NCBI GenBank assembly: GCA_030144725.1
Contig: JASKMD010000025.1
Location: 3,143,716 to 3,207,715, forward strand
Length of the DNA: 64,000 nucleotides
Reading direction: 5' to 3'
DNA from: Haematococcus lacustris
Taxonomy: Eukaryota; Chlorophyta; Chlorophyceae; Chlamydomonadales; Haematococcaceae
The stretch's first letter is position 1. Every line of letters begins with the position of its first letter. Both the position numbers and the translations under genes were made by a program. This document shows positions 21,135 through 32,110 of the stretch, piece after piece. The notes below the pieces were generated by a model. The model worked only from the letters and a program-made list of their open reading frames with translations, made no database searches and was not told the origin of the DNA.

Positions 21135-21794
21135 ATGTTTGGCTGTATGTGCGCAGTATGGGTGGTCACTACCTTACAAGTCCAAGGCATGGCAGATAGT
21201 AAGCTTCATACAGCTGGTGAGAAGGTGGCCTCTGAGGCCGCCCACATACAAGCTGGTGCTGCCTCCATGCTGGGAACTTTTTCATGTTGTTATGCTAATG
21301 CTACAATGTCTTTGCAGAATACATTCATGAGTGAGCGTGGAAAGCCGTTTTTCCCGACTACAATGTGGGTCCCTGTGCGTGCTGCTGATAAGAAGCTTTT
21401 CTTCAGCTCAGCCACTCCCTCATCACTGTCATTGTGCGGCACAGTGACAGCATTGCTGCAACACAACACATCAATGGCCTATGCGCACTATGGCAAGCCA
21501 TGCCTCACTTTTCATGACACGTGCCTGAGCAACCAGCCTGCCGGACCACCAGCCTGCACTATAAAGCCTGAGACACGCATGTCTAGGTGTCCAGCCACAC
21601 ACTTCCACTCACGGACCTGCAATGGCTGTGGTGCCTGGCTCTGGTGTAGGGTCTGCAGGTACATCATGGTCGGGGTGCTCATGTGCATGGTCAGAGTGCC
21701 TTTGGTCGGAGTGCCCTTTGGTCGGAGTGCCCTTTGCCCTTTGGTCGGAGTGCCCTTTGGGAGTGCGAGAGTGAGTGACATCGCCTCTCTATAA
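21135..21794 (+). CDS. Unrecognised Cys/Ser-rich open frame in the left arm
   Basis: A 219-codon frame containing NTFMSERGKPFFPTTMWVPV and a Cys cluster CNGCGAWLWCRVCRY. It has a mirror copy at 25,648-26,325 (minus; 225 codons because of an 18-bp insertion that keeps the frame). It lies in the position of the large intron of the glycosyltransferase gene and ends in the GTCGGAGTGCCCTTTG minisatellite. Frame conservation across both arms is weak support, since the arms are young. Confidence 0.25.
   Translation: MFGCMCAVWVVTTLQVQGMADSKLHTAGEKVASEAAHIQAGAASMLGTFSCCYANATMSLQNTFMSERGKPFFPTTMWVPVRAADKKLFFSSATPSSLSLCGTVTALLQHNTSMAYAHYGKPCLTFHDTCLSNQPAGPPACTIKPETRMSRCPATHFHSRTCNGCGAWLWCRVCRYIMVGVLMCMVRVPLVGVPFGRSALCPLVGVPFGSARVSDIASL
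21690..21772. repeat. Minisatellite TTTGGTCGGAGTGCCC
   Basis: Four to five units of TTTGGTCGGAGTGCCC just outside the left end of the FzB-1 derivative. The mirror copy is at 25,675-25,760, and a related shorter run flanks the full FzB-1 at 31,440-31,482. Its repeated association with the FzB-1 left end suggests it belongs to the element terminus. Confidence 0.75.
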
Positions 21795-22275
21795 GTAGGT
21801 ATCAGCAGGTGTTAGTAGATATGAGCCTAGTGGCGCAATGCCTCCGAGGAAGCGGCCCAATGCCGCGGATCAAGAGCCGCTTCCGATTGAAAGCCCGCGA
21901 AAACAAGGTTCGTTGAGCCAGCCAAGGGCAAGGAGTACCCTGGCTTGGGGTACAAGCGGCTGCGAGACCGCCCACCCAAGGCCCAGCAGCAGCAGCAGCC
22001 TGCTGTGGCACAGTAGTGTGTGCCCCCCCCCCCCCCACTTGAAGCTTTCATCAGCTTATAATTAGTGCATGTTTTATCATGCCAAATCTATGCATAGCCC
22101 TGTCACAGGGGTCAGGCAATGCTGTAGGTGGTAGGCGACCGTGACCATGTGTATGCCATGTATAGGCCATGTGCATGCCATGCGATGGGAACTCCACACA
22201 GACAAAAACACTGTTTTGCAGTGGTTCACAATTAGTGTGTTCCACTGCAATGAAGGCTCAAGGTTGAGGGCCAAG
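21775..22275 (+). mobile_element. FzB-1 deletion derivative (left arm copy)
   Basis: Exon 1 of FzB-1 (MPPRKRPNAADQEPLPIES, 21,839-21,908) is fused at GTTCG directly to the last 110 bp of the ORF (AKGKEYPGLGYKRLRD-type sequence) and the complete 3' flank. More than 3 kb is missing, yet both ends are kept, as in a MITE-like derivative. The flank ends in the hairpin TTGCAGTGG (22,216-22,224) and CCACTGCAA (22,242-22,250). It lies in intron 2 of the glycosyltransferase-49 sequence. Confidence 0.75.
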
Positions 22276-22359
22276 GTGCTGATCGATCATGTGGCATGTT
22301 GCATCCAATGCTGGCGTCTTGTCGAGGCACAGCACTGCAACAGATCATGGTTGTCACAC

Positions 22360-23110
22360 CTGTAGACGTGCGACGTTGCGCAGTAGATTTATTGGATAGA
22401 GCAGCAGGGCTTTGCGCTCTGTGTAAACCTCGTACAGCAATAGGATCTCTGGCTGACAGATTCCTGATTCCTTCTCTACTTCTATGAAAAATGCAGACAC
22501 CTGCAGAAACACCCAAAGTCAAACGCTTTATCAACAAGCAAGGCCTCGACATTTTGCAGCAGTGAAGTGTGCATGCACAGCTGGAAGACGGCCTAGCTGT
22601 GGCACGCACCTGCAAGATGGCTTCTTGAAGTAGAGCAAGGTTGTTGGGTGTCAGTGTGCCAGTGTTGATGTCTTGGAGTAAACCCAGGTAGAGGGCGACA
22701 CTGAGTGGTCCTTGCCAGCTCTTGCACTGAGAATACAGCTGTGGGATGCGGTCGACGGTGGACTGGGTGACCAAGGTGGCTGGAACCTTGGCCACCTTGC
22801 GTGTCCACCAGGCTCCAGCCACCTTGAGGGCTGCTGGTGTGTCTGCCATGGCCAGCTTCCAGGTCATGTTCCTTGGCACGTACTCCTCGTTTATGCAGTG
22901 CACCACCTTGTGCATGGGGCTGTTGGCATTGCTGGCGATGGGGTTGCATCCCCAGCTTGGCTTCGCGAGCACCGACCACGCCGACCCTGCAGCTGCAATG
23001 TCGCGCATCTGCTCAGATACGGCCTTGGCGTGCAAGTCCCAAGTCTTCGTTGGGAGAGAGGTAACGCGGGACAACACGACTGCCAGATAAACGAAGAAGC
23101 GGAGTAGCAT
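22360..23110 (-). pseudogene. Inverted partial copy of the glycosyltransferase-49 gene (exons 1-2)
   Basis: Mirror of 24,331-25,081. Exon 1 is 23,110-22,610 and exon 2 is about 22,500-22,360, with the same splice sites. One visible difference is ILE for THR in LLQD(I/T)NTGT. The copy ends inside exon 3 at the arm boundary near 20,904, so the DVD motif and everything downstream are absent. Confidence 0.7.
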
Positions 23111-23265
23111 TGAATCTATCTACTAAGCAGGTGTTGATTGCACGAGTCCCCAAGCTATAAACTATCTGTGTGGGTGGGCCTAGAGCAGTACCGTGTACAT
23201 GTAAAGGTAACTAACAAACCTGACAATTTTCTAGTATTTGTGATGGCTTTACGCTCTTGATTTCT

Positions 23266-23564
23266 ATGGCTAAGAAAAAAAGACGAACCGTGCCTAGGCC
23301 AGTGCCGGAAGACCTAGACAGTGACATTGAGGACCGGGACGAGGCACTAGAGCCAGACCTCACCGAAGCGGAGCGCAATAGAAAGATCTCCGGAGAGGCC
23401 CGCGCTGCCCGATAGGGATAACACATACCACGCACGCAAGTGCAAGTTAGCCCACCTCACCGGCCACCTCCCGCAAGAGCTTTGGGATGCCTTCCTGGCC
23501 GACGCTGCGCTGCCACGAGTGGAGGCCATCAGCGAGCGGGCGGTGCTCGCCAGCCTGCTGTTTG
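23266..23564 (+). pseudogene. FzA N-terminal fragment (left of centre)
   Basis: Direct copy of 17,724-18,022, including the NLS-like start and the same CGA TAG frame break, cut at CTGCTGTTTG. It joins head-on to the opposing FzA fragment. The LE and divergent promoter (23,111-23,265) are also copied. Confidence 0.85.
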
Positions 23565-23565
23565 T

Positions 23566-24175
23566 TATGTTGCTGAAGGCTGTCTCCAGCTGCTTCCCGA
23601 CGTGGTCCACCATGTTGGTGTCACAGAGGTGGCGGGGGATTGCTGCGAGGCGTGCACGGAGGTCGGGGTGCGCGGCCAGCACGGCAGCGACTGCCGCGTT
23701 TGGCTGAGTGTGCGCGCCGTTTCCGGGCGGGCCGCGGCACAGCTGCAGGAACATGTTTCTGCAGCTCAGGTCGGGGATGGCTGCCCGTGAGATAGGGATG
23801 TCTGTGTACACGGGCTGGTCGTGCAGGCCCAGCGGGTCGGCTACGCGAACGGTAAACAAGCCGCGCACAAGTAAGCCAAACAGCAGGCTGGCGAGCACCG
23901 CCCGCTCGCTGATGGCCTCCACTCGTGGCAGCGCAGCGTCGGCCAGGAAGGCATCCCAAAGCTCTTGCGGGAGGTGGCCGGTGAGGTGGGCTAACTTGCA
24001 CTTGCGTGCGTGGTATGTGTTATCCCTATCGGGCAGCGCGGGCCTCTCCGGAGATCTTTCTATTGCGCTCCGCTTCGGTAAGGTCTGGCTCTAGTGCCTC
24101 GTCCCGGTCCTCAATGTCACTGTCTAGGTCTTCCGGCACTGGCCTAGGCACGGTTCGTCTTTTTTTCTTAGCCAT
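23566..24175 (-). pseudogene. FzA N-terminal fragment (right of centre)
   Basis: Reverse copy of 17,724-18,332 (about the first 200 residues), sharing the frame break after GEARAAR. It is divergent from the glycosyltransferase at 24,331, the same arrangement as at 17,566/17,724. It supplies the single-copy loop of inverted repeat 2. Confidence 0.85.
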
Positions 24176-24330
24176 AGAAATCAAGAGCGTAAAGCCATCA
24201 CATATACTAGAAAATTGTCAGGTTTGTTAGTTACCTTTACATGTACACGGTACTGCTCTAGGCCCACCCACACAGATAGTTTATAGCTTGGGGACTCGTG
24301 CAATCAACACCTGCTTAGTAGATAGATTCA

Positions 24331-27300
24331 ATGCTACTCCGCTTCTTCGTTTATCTGGCAGTCGTGTTGTCCCGCGTTACCTCTCTCCCAACGAAGACTT
24401 GGGACTTGCACGCCAAGGCCGTATCTGAGCAGATGCGCGACATTGCAGCTGCAGGGTCGGCGTGGTCGGTGCTCGCGAAGCCAAGCTGGGGATGCAACCC
24501 CATCGCCAGCAATGCCAACAGCCCCATGCACAAGGTGGTGCACTGCATAAACGAGGAGTACGTGCCAAGGAACATGACCTGGAAGCTGGCCATGGCAGAC
24601 ACACCAGCAGCCCTCAAGGTGGCTGGAGCCTGGTGGACACGCAAGGTGGCCAAGGTTCCAGCCACCTTGGTCACCCAGTCCACCGTCGACCGCATCCCAC
24701 AGCTGTATTCTCAGTGCAAGAGCTGGCAAGGACCACTCAGTGTCGCCCTTTACCTGGGTTTACTCCAAGACACCAACACTGGCACACTGACACCCAACAA
24801 CCTTGCTCTACTTCAAGAAGCCATCTTGCAGGTGCGTGCCACAGCTAGGCCGTCTTCCAGCTGTGCATGCACACTTCACTGCTGCAAAATGTCGAGGCCT
24901 TGCTTGTTGATAAAGCGTTTGACTTTGGGTGTTTCTGCAGGTGTCTGCATTTTTCATAGAAGTAGAGAAGGAATCAGGAATCTGTCAGCCAGAGATCCTA
25001 TTGCTGTACGAGGTTTACACAGAGCGCAAAGCCCTGCTGCTCTATCCAATAAATCTACTGCGCAACGTCGCACGTCTACAGGTGTGACAACCATGATCTG
25101 TTGCAGTGCTGTGCCTCGACAAGACGCCAGCATTGGATGCAACATGCCACATGATCGATCAGCACCTTGGCCCTCAACCTTGAGCCTTCATTGCAGTGGA
25201 ACACACTAATTGTGAACCACTGCAAAACAGTGTTTTTGTCTGTGTGGAGTTCCCATCGCATGGCATGCACATGGCCTATACATGGCATACACATGGTCAC
25301 GGTCGCCTACCACCTACAGCATTGCCTGACCCCTGTGACAGGGCTATGCATAGATTTGGCATGATAAAACATGCACTAATTATAAGCTGATGAAAGCTTC
25401 AAGTGGGGGGGGGGGGCACACACTACTGTGCCACAGCAGGCTGCTGCTGCTGCTGCTGGGCCTTGGGTGGGCGGTCTCGCAGCCGCTTGTACCCCAAGCC
25501 AGGGTACTCCTTGCCCTTGGCTGGCTCAACGAACCTTGTTTTCGCGGGCTTTCAATCGGAAGCGGCTCTTGATCCGCGGCATTGGGCCGCTTCCTCGGAG
25601 GCATTGCGCCACTAGGCTCATATCTACTAACACCTGCTGATACCTACTTATAGAGAGGCGATGTCACTCACTCTCGCACTCCCAAAGGGCACTCCGACCA
25701 AAGGGCAAAGGGCACTCCGACCAAAGGGCACTCCGACCAAAGGCACTCTGACCATGCACATGAGCACCCCGACCATGATGTACCTGCAGACCCTACACCA
25801 GAGCCAGGCACCACAGCCATTGCAGGTCCGTGAGTGGAAGTGTGTGGCTGGACACCTAGACATGCGTGTCTCAGGCTTTATAGTGCAGGCTGGTGGTCCG
25901 GCAGGCTGGTTGCTCAGGCATGTGTCATGAAAAGTGAGGCATGGCTTGCCATAGTGCGCATAGGCCATTGATGTGTTGTGTTGCAGCAATGCTGTCACTG
26001 TGCCGCACAGTGACAGTGATGAGGGAGTGTGATGTGATGAGGGAGTGGCTGAGCTGAAGAAAAGCTTCTTATCAGCAGCACGCACAGGGACCCACATTGT
26101 AGTCGGGAAAAACGGCTTTCCACGCTCACTCATGAATGTATTTTTCAAAGACATTGTAGCATTAGCATAACAACATGAAAAAGTTCCCAGCATGAAGGCA
26201 GCACCGGCTTGTATGTGGGCGGCCTCAGAGGCCACCTTCTCACCAGCTGTATGAAGCTTACTATCTGCCATGCCTTGGACTTGTAAGGTAGTGACCACCC
26301 ATACTGCGCACATACAGCCAAACATAACTCATTTAACAAGGGCTCGTTACGGCCTGCTCCCGCTCTTGCCCCTGCCATTTGGCCCCTCCTCGCCCTGCCT
26401 CTGCCCCTAATACTGCGCACATACAGGCACAAGGCCTGCCAAAACTTGGTGCATGAGAAATGTGACACATGATCGATCAGCATGATGTAAGATGCACCTG
26501 GGGGCATACGGGTATATGGGTGCTTGCGCCTGCAGGCCCGCACCCCTCTTACTGCCTTGATAGATGTGGACATGCTGCTGAGCACGTATGCCTACAAGGA
26601 CATGGAAGACCCTGTCAAAGCCCAGGCAGTTGTGCAGGTAGGCTGGGGCCTACGAGTCAGCCATGCCAAGCAGACTGAGCAACACCCACATACCACTGGG
26701 TTCAGCATGCACTGACTCCTTGCATGCCTAATCAATGCAGTGCTGTTTTCCTGCTGCTGAACTGTGTAGGGTGCCCGCCGAAAGAGGGCATACGTGCTGC
26801 CAGCTTTCGAAACATACGGCTTACAGCATCAGGCAGCGGCCCTGGCAGATCGAATAGCCAAAAAGGACAAGGTACACGTCTTCTGTTTCCCACACGCTTG
26901 AAGTGAGCCTTCACATCAAACCCACAATGGTTGCCGAGTGCCTTGTGTCGTGATGAGCTGACTGGCATATCTGTCTGCAAATGTGTGCCATGCAGGCCTT
27001 CCTGATACAGGCAGTGAGGAAGGGAATGTGTGGGGGGTTCGACTCCCGTCGCTTCTCTCCCGGCCACAACAGTACAGATTATGAGCGCTGGTTTCGCAGC
27101 GATGCTGAGTATGACATCCACTATGGCTGGCGGTAGGTGCTGCATGAGAGACAATCCCCGCTGCCAACCTTCTGCAGTGGAACAGCCCGTAACACAGCAT
27201 AAAGGGTTTGCAGTAAGACTGGCCAGATGTGTGACTGGCCCCCGGGTGTTGGCACGACTGACTACTGACACTGACGCAGGGTGGGCAACCCTTGCATGTC

Positions 27301-27735
27301 CTGCATGTAAAGCTTGGGGTGTCTGTGTGCCGCAGGTATGAGCCCTGGGTCATCGTTGACCGCAAAGTAGCGCCATGGCATGACGTCCGCTTTAGGTAGG
27401 GAATTACATGGCAACGCAGCCTTGCTCGACGTCAGTCTTATGCCTGATGTCTGCTTGAGCTTGGTCGCCGAGAGTGCCATGACTGCCTGCTTGCTGACTG
27501 GCAGCAGCTCTGGCAGGGGAGGAACCTGGTTGCTGCCATTGACCGCAGGGGCTATGGGCAGAACAAGATCCAGCACATCGCGCACATCAATGCATCTGGT
27601 TTCCAGTTCGTCGTCATGCCGCGCACCTACATCATACACAGGTGCATTCCTAGTCAGGCCGCCAGTCAACACTTTGCATACTCACTTGTCACTTGTTTGG
27701 CATGAGCATGCAGAGGAGCACCAGTAGCAGTCTAA
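24331..27735 (+). CDS. LARGE/B4GAT-like glycosyltransferase, family GT49
   Basis: Exons 24,331-24,831, 24,941-25,081, 26,535-26,636, 26,770-26,871, 26,996-27,132, 27,336-27,395 and 27,549-27,641, with matching phases; a short last exon (27,714-27,735) is tentative. The N-terminus MLLRFFVYLAVVLSRVTSL is a signal anchor for a Golgi type II protein. Family signatures: CKSWQGPLSVALYLGLLQD, LLLYPINLLRNVARLQ, the metal-binding DVD in TALIDVDMLLS, RFSPGHNSTDYERWF, YEPWVIVDRKVAPWHDVRF and GYGQNKIQHI followed by SGFQFVVMPRTYIIHR. GT49 enzymes transfer glucuronic acid or GlcNAc-type sugars; the exact donor is not inferable. Intron 2 (1.45 kb) carries the FzB-1 derivative; FzA sequence lies in its promoter and full FzB-1 follows it. 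The end after IIHR is shorter than in animal proteins. Confidence 0.75.
25165..25690 (-). mobile_element. FzB-1 deletion derivative in intron 2 of the glycosyltransferase
   Basis: Mirror of the derivative at 21,775-22,275, in antisense to the host gene. It has exon 1 fused to the ORF tail, the poly-G/C stretch (about 25,406-25,415) after the stop, and the same terminal hairpin. Full-length FzB-1 lies 2 kb downstream and could be its source. Confidence 0.75.
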
Positions 27736-27845
27736 GGAAGCTATGCGACCCATGCTCAAGATATGCCCTACATACCTGTCCACTTAACATGTCCTGACCA
27801 AGTCACCTACTAGCCGGGTCTGATGTCAAAGTAACCTCTTTGGGT

Positions 27846-28109
27846 GACAGCACCTTGGCCCTCAACCTTAAGCCTTCATTGCAGTCGAACACACTAATTG
27901 TGAACCACTACAAAACAGTGTTTTTGTCTGTGTGGAGTTCCCATCGCATGGCATGCACATGGCCTATACATGGCATACACATGGTCACGGTCGCCTACCA
28001 CCTACAACATTGCCTGACCCCTGTGACAGGGCTATGCATAGATTTGGCATGACAAAACATGCACTAATTATAAGCTGATGAAAGCTTCAAGTGGGGGGGG
28101 GGGCACACA
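27846..28109 (-). ncRNA. FzB-1 3' flank: candidate fRNA and right element
   Basis: Conserved noncoding flank read from the stop codon leftward. It shares with all other FzB copies an ordered core: CATCAGCTTA(T/C)AATTAGTGCATG, then CATGCCAA, ATAGCCCT, GGTCAGGCAAT, TGTAGGTGGTAGGCG and ACTCCACACAG before CACTGTTTT. The terminal hairpin is weakened here by two mismatches (TTGTAGTGG against CGACTGCAA). A transcribed guide RNA is the expected function by analogy with TnpB/Fanzor; not shown. Confidence 0.45.
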
Positions 28110-31100
28110 CTACTGTGCCACAGCAGGCTGCTGCTGCTGCTGGGCCTTGGGTGGGCGGTCTCGCAGCCGCTTGTACCCCAGGCCAGGGTACTCCTTGCCC
28201 TTGGCTGGCAGAGCTCCCTGGTCTGGCCAGTAGCACAGCTCAAGCGGCCGCCACTTGCTCTCCCCAATGCGCTGCATGTTCAGCGCTGCATTGCAGTCCC
28301 TGTCCAGCCACCTGCCTGGCTGTAGCGCTGGCTTGGCTTTGGCAGCCTTGCCCTGGGCCTTGCCTTTGCCCTTGGTGGGCTGGGTGGGCTCAGCTGCTTC
28401 TGGCTCAGCCTTGGTGCGCTTGCTGCGCTTGCTGCGCTTGGCTGGAGGGGGAGTGCTGGGCCCTGGCTCTGAGGCTGCTGGCTGTGTGGCTTCCTGGCTG
28501 CTGTGTAGGGCCTGTGGGGGCTTGCGGGGAGCCACTACTGGGCACCACATCATGCCCCGCACTGGCTGGTCACGCTGCTGGCTCCAGGCTGGGCGCAGCA
28601 GGCGTGGTTGCACCTGCCCTGCTGGGGGCTTCCAGCCTGCAGGCCTGGTGGCCCTGCGCTTGTTCAGCTGCCTCTCACATGGCTGCTGGCCATTCACCGC
28701 TGAGCTGACCCGGCTGGTGTGGTGCTCATCCACTAGCACCACCCTACCCCGCCGCAGGTCTGTCCCCCTGGTCCTGCACACCACCTTGCAGCAGGCACGC
28801 AACACCGCATCAGCACCCCACCCTCCCGCTGTGCCAATGCAAGCTGCTCCAAAGAACACCACCAGCTGCTTGGCATGCCCATGGCGCTCCATGGACACCT
28901 CCGCCATGCCCTCCTCCAACTGCAGCCATGCACACAAGGCACACACATGGTGGCTGACATGGCCGCACCAGGTTAGGCATGGCACAGTCAACTACTCTTT
29001 CACTTCATGCTTAACCCACCACATCTCAATACATAACCCTCCCACCCACCCACCCACCCACCCTCACCTTCTTGAAGAACTGCTCCAGTGTCCGGTCCTG
29101 AGCTCCGTACAGCCTCAGCCGCTGCTCTGCCCACTAAGGGTCCAGGTACACCTCCCACACCGCGTCCCAGGTGGCCAGGGTGACGGTGATGTGCTTCAGG
29201 TTGGCCACCAGGGAGGTGCCGGCTGAGCTGGCTGCTGCCAGGTGCTGGAGGTGGGGCTTGATCGGAGCTAGCCACCGCTCAGTGGCACGGCGGGCATTGT
29301 TCAGGCCACTGCCATGCTTGACCTGGCCCTTGGTCAGCTTCCACCGGCGCAGCTGGTCTGCCATGAGCTGGCCTGACTGCGGATCCCACACCCCCGAGGC
29401 TGCACTGACTGCCTGGGTGACGCCGGGGTCAATGCCCACCCCAATCTGAGTGTCTGGATTGAACACAAACTCACGCTGCTCAGCTAGGCCCTTGCCAATG
29501 CGGGGCAGTCCCAACTCATGGGCCGCTACTGCTGCTGCACCTGGGGCTGCCGCTGGGCTGCTGTTGCTGCTGGAGAAGCCTGCTGCTGAGGGTGGGGCAG
29601 GAGGAGGGGGGAGGGGGCGGGTGAAGTGCACACATACACTGACACCATCAATCTCCATTGTCCGCTCGAACTCAAAGCTTTGGTTGGCCAGCTTGCCTGT
29701 GCTGAAGCACCTGTCCCAATGGTTGCCAAGGGCTGGCTCTGCGGTGAACACCTTTTCTTTCTCCCTTGTGAGCCCCAGCTGCTGGCACACCCCATGCAAC
29801 ACCCTGCTGTCCACCTTGACGAAGTGCACCCCTGCCCTGGCCAAGGGGGTGAGGGTGAAGGGGGGTGGGCAGGTCAGGACCCGGGGCCCCACCCTACGCC
29901 CGCCACGCTTTGGCTTGCCTGGCACGGGTATGGTGGGGGGCTGCTGCCACTGCTCCAGGCACCTGCACACATGCACCGCATGGCGCATGCGGCAGGGCAG
30001 GGGTACGGTGTCCTGCAAGGAGTCTCCCTCCTCCAGGGCCAGCAGTCTCCGCTGCTTGGCTGCCTCCTCTATCAGGTCGTTGACATGCGCCTTGTCCAGG
30101 TGGGCAGCCTGTAACTCGGGGCTGTCAGTGTTGAGGCTGTACCCACACATCAGCTTGATGAAGAGCTGAGCCTCCTCCCCGCTCCATCCTAGCATGGCCC
30201 TGGCTGCCTTGGCGTAGAGCTTGACATAGCGCTCTGCATGCATGGTCAGGTCAGGTCAGGTCAGGTCTATGTCAAGGTCCAGGTCCAGGTCCAGGTCCAG
30301 AGTCTATGCACCACCACCACTTGCCTGGGTTGGAGTAGTGCTGCTGCATGGCGACCGCCAGCTGCATGGAGTGATGGCCGATGGTGTTGTGGTCACCGGT
30401 GAAGTTGGCGCTGCCCAGCTGCTGCAGCTTGGCCAGTAGCTCCTGGTTGCTGGGGTCATCAAGGGCAGGTTTGATGCTGTAGTGTAGGTTCTGCTTTGGG
30501 CGCCCAAGCCGCCGCTGCAGCTGGTTGTAGGGGGTGAGGAAATTGGAGTTAGCAAAGTACAGGCAAAACACCTTGAGCTGCTGCGGCATGACTGGATCCT
30601 CGCTGTCCAAGGGCATGGGTGGCCCAGTGGGAGCTGCTGGTGGGGGGTGGCGGGCAGCAAGGCGGGCGCTGGGTGGGCGCAGTGTGGGTGGCGCTGGGGC
30701 AGGCTCTGGCCCTGGCTCAGGCTCAGGGTCTGGCTCAGGCTCTCAATTTATGTCCATGCTGGCTGGCTGGGCAGGGGCACGCATGGGGAGTGGGGGTAGG
30801 GGTGCAGCATCAGGGGCTAGGGGAGGCTGCACGGCTGGAGGTGTGGGGGCGCTGCGGAACCCAGGGGTGGGGTAGCCCACCAGGCACATCAGAAAGATCC
30901 GCAACACAAAAAGGGAGGCGATGACGCGGAGCTGGCTGTGCACCCCAGCCCTCAGCTGGAAATGGGCCATCAGCTTGCGTCGGGTTTTCTTGCACCCGCG
31001 CAGCACGGCGCCACCCGGGACTTTGATGACCTGCAGCCAAGTACAATCAACATTTTGACAGGCCGGCACACAATGCGGGGACTCAAACAGTGCGGGGACA

Positions 31101-31364
31101 CGAGCAGTGCGGGGGCATACAAGGTGGGGGTGCGTACCTGTCGTCGCTGGGTTTTCCATTCAGCCCTTCGCTCCTCGCGTTGTTTGCCTGGAGGGGTCCT
31201 AGGACCTGCGCTGGCATGAACAGAAGCGATGTGAGCAGCGCGGAGCTCACTGGACTGCACAGTTGCAGCGGACCACACCACGACTACGACGAACCTTGTT
31301 TTCGCGGGCTTTCAATCGGAAGCGGCTCTTGCTCCGCGGCACTGAGCCGCTTCCTCGGAGGCAT
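28110..31364 (-). pseudogene. FzB-1: full-length Fanzor-family nuclease with two premature stops
   Basis: Five exons on the minus strand: 31,364-31,295, 31,205-31,138, 31,030-30,325 (GC-AG donor GGCAAGT), 30,233-29,068 and 28,919-28,110. Phases agree and give about 940 codons. Exon 1 is basic (MPPRKRLSAAEQEP) with a GTTCGT donor. Exon 3 starts VIKVPGGAVLRGCKKTRRKL. RuvC-I is TQIGVGIDPGVTQAVSAASG (exon 4). RuvC-II is RRGRVVLVDEHHTSRVSSAV. A Pro/Lys-rich insert (AKRSKRSKRTKAEPEA) precedes RuvC-III, RWLDRDCNAALNMQRIGES. Zinc-ribbon CxxC pairs are absent. A TGA at 30,745-30,743 (after MDIN) and a TAG at 29,136-29,134 (after VYLDP) break the frame, so the copy is likely dead, though length and motifs are complete. 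FzA and FzB share the motif order but little else. Confidence 0.8.
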
Positions 31365-31439
31365 TGCGCCACTAGGCTCATATCTACTAACACCTGCTGA
31401 TACCTACTTGTAGAGAGGCGATGTCACTCACTCTCGCAC

Positions 31440-31482
31440 TCCCAAAGGGCAAAGGGCACTCTGACCAAAGGGCAAAGGGAAC
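31440..31482. repeat. Short AAAGGGCACTC-type repeat at the FzB-1 left end
   Basis: CCCAAAGGGCAAAGGGCACT followed by CTGACCAAAGGGCAAAGGG, related to the minisatellite beside the two FzB-1 derivatives. It probably marks the outer left end of the element. Confidence 0.5.
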
Positions 31483-31555
31483 TGCTACACCCAGCATGCC
31501 TAATGTGTTGCACCTGCGTCAATGCTTGAACTTTGGGTGACAGCAGTGTCTGCAG

Positions 31556-32110
31556 CGGCCCTACTGTGGACAACACTGTGGCCTGAGCTGCCTGGCTATG
31601 GCTGCCGAGGCCAGGTGTGCCCTTGCTGCGGCTGTAGGGCCCACAAGCTGACGTCCGTGCGCCATAGCCTCGTCACCTCCAAGGCAGCCTATGATGCAGC
31701 CCTGGCCAAGCACCAGTCGGTGGACACCACCTCAGTGTATGGACACACTCGAGTAAGTAGGCGCCACCCTGACGTATGGTGCAAGTAGTCAAGCCCTCCC
31801 TATGCTGTTATGGGTGTAGCTTTGGATGTGCTCTTGAGATCAGGGCCAGCATGCTCTATACGGTCGCCCTTGACGAGACACATGGCCAGGCCCAGGCTGG
31901 CGACATGGACCCCATATGTGTTTAGCTGGCATCTTGGAGCTACTGTCGCTGCACTGATAGGGATCCCAAAGGGTGGTGTAAGGTGTGAATTGCAATGGAG
32001 GTGCACTAGAGGGCAATGAATGCCTGCCTGTGTTGCTTTGTGCCGTACCGCAGGCTTTGTATGACGGAGCTAAGGCCCTCATGGATGCCGGCAAGTTCAC
32101 AGAGACCCTG
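31556..32110 (+). CDS. Unrecognised gene fragment with a Cys cluster
   Basis: Exon 31,556-31,752 (after TCTGCAG, before GTAAGT) encodes PGYGCRGQVCPCCGCRAHK and then SVRHSLVTSKAAYDAALAKH. A second possible exon from about 32,053 encodes ALYDGAKALMDAGKFTETLD. The CPCCGCRAHKL pattern resembles CYSCRAHQL at 55,520. It may be a zinc-binding motif, in a family I do not know. Start and end are not found. Confidence 0.35.

Larger units (their letters stand above)
20904..26556. repeat. Inverted repeat 2: 2.67-kb arms centred at 23,721
   Basis: Left arm about 20,904-23,563 and right arm about 23,880-26,556 are reverse complements, with a few substitutions and small indels (for example an extra GATGAGGGAGTGTGATGT in the right arm near 26,000). 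The loop (23,565-23,876) is a piece of the FzA N-terminal region, inverted, so the loop is single copy. The right arm belongs to a continuous glycosyltransferase gene (24,331 onward); the left arm is its truncated mirror, breaking inside exon 3. Confidence 0.9.

Noticed and set aside
22024..22037. Poly-C and poly-G runs after FzB stop codons as signals
   Set aside because: Absent from FzB-2 copies, so they are variable homopolymers in one subfamily.
15612..26556. Inverted repeats as simple read artefacts (missed adapter)
   Set aside because: Not excluded, but arms carry substitutions and an 18-bp indel and the second loop joins two unequal FzA fragments, which a folded single molecule would not give.
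28110..31364. Stop codon reassignment explaining the TGA and TAG in FzB-1
   Set aside because: Host genes in the window (FAX, KAPP-like, HAD) use normal stops and have no internal ones; decay is sufficient.
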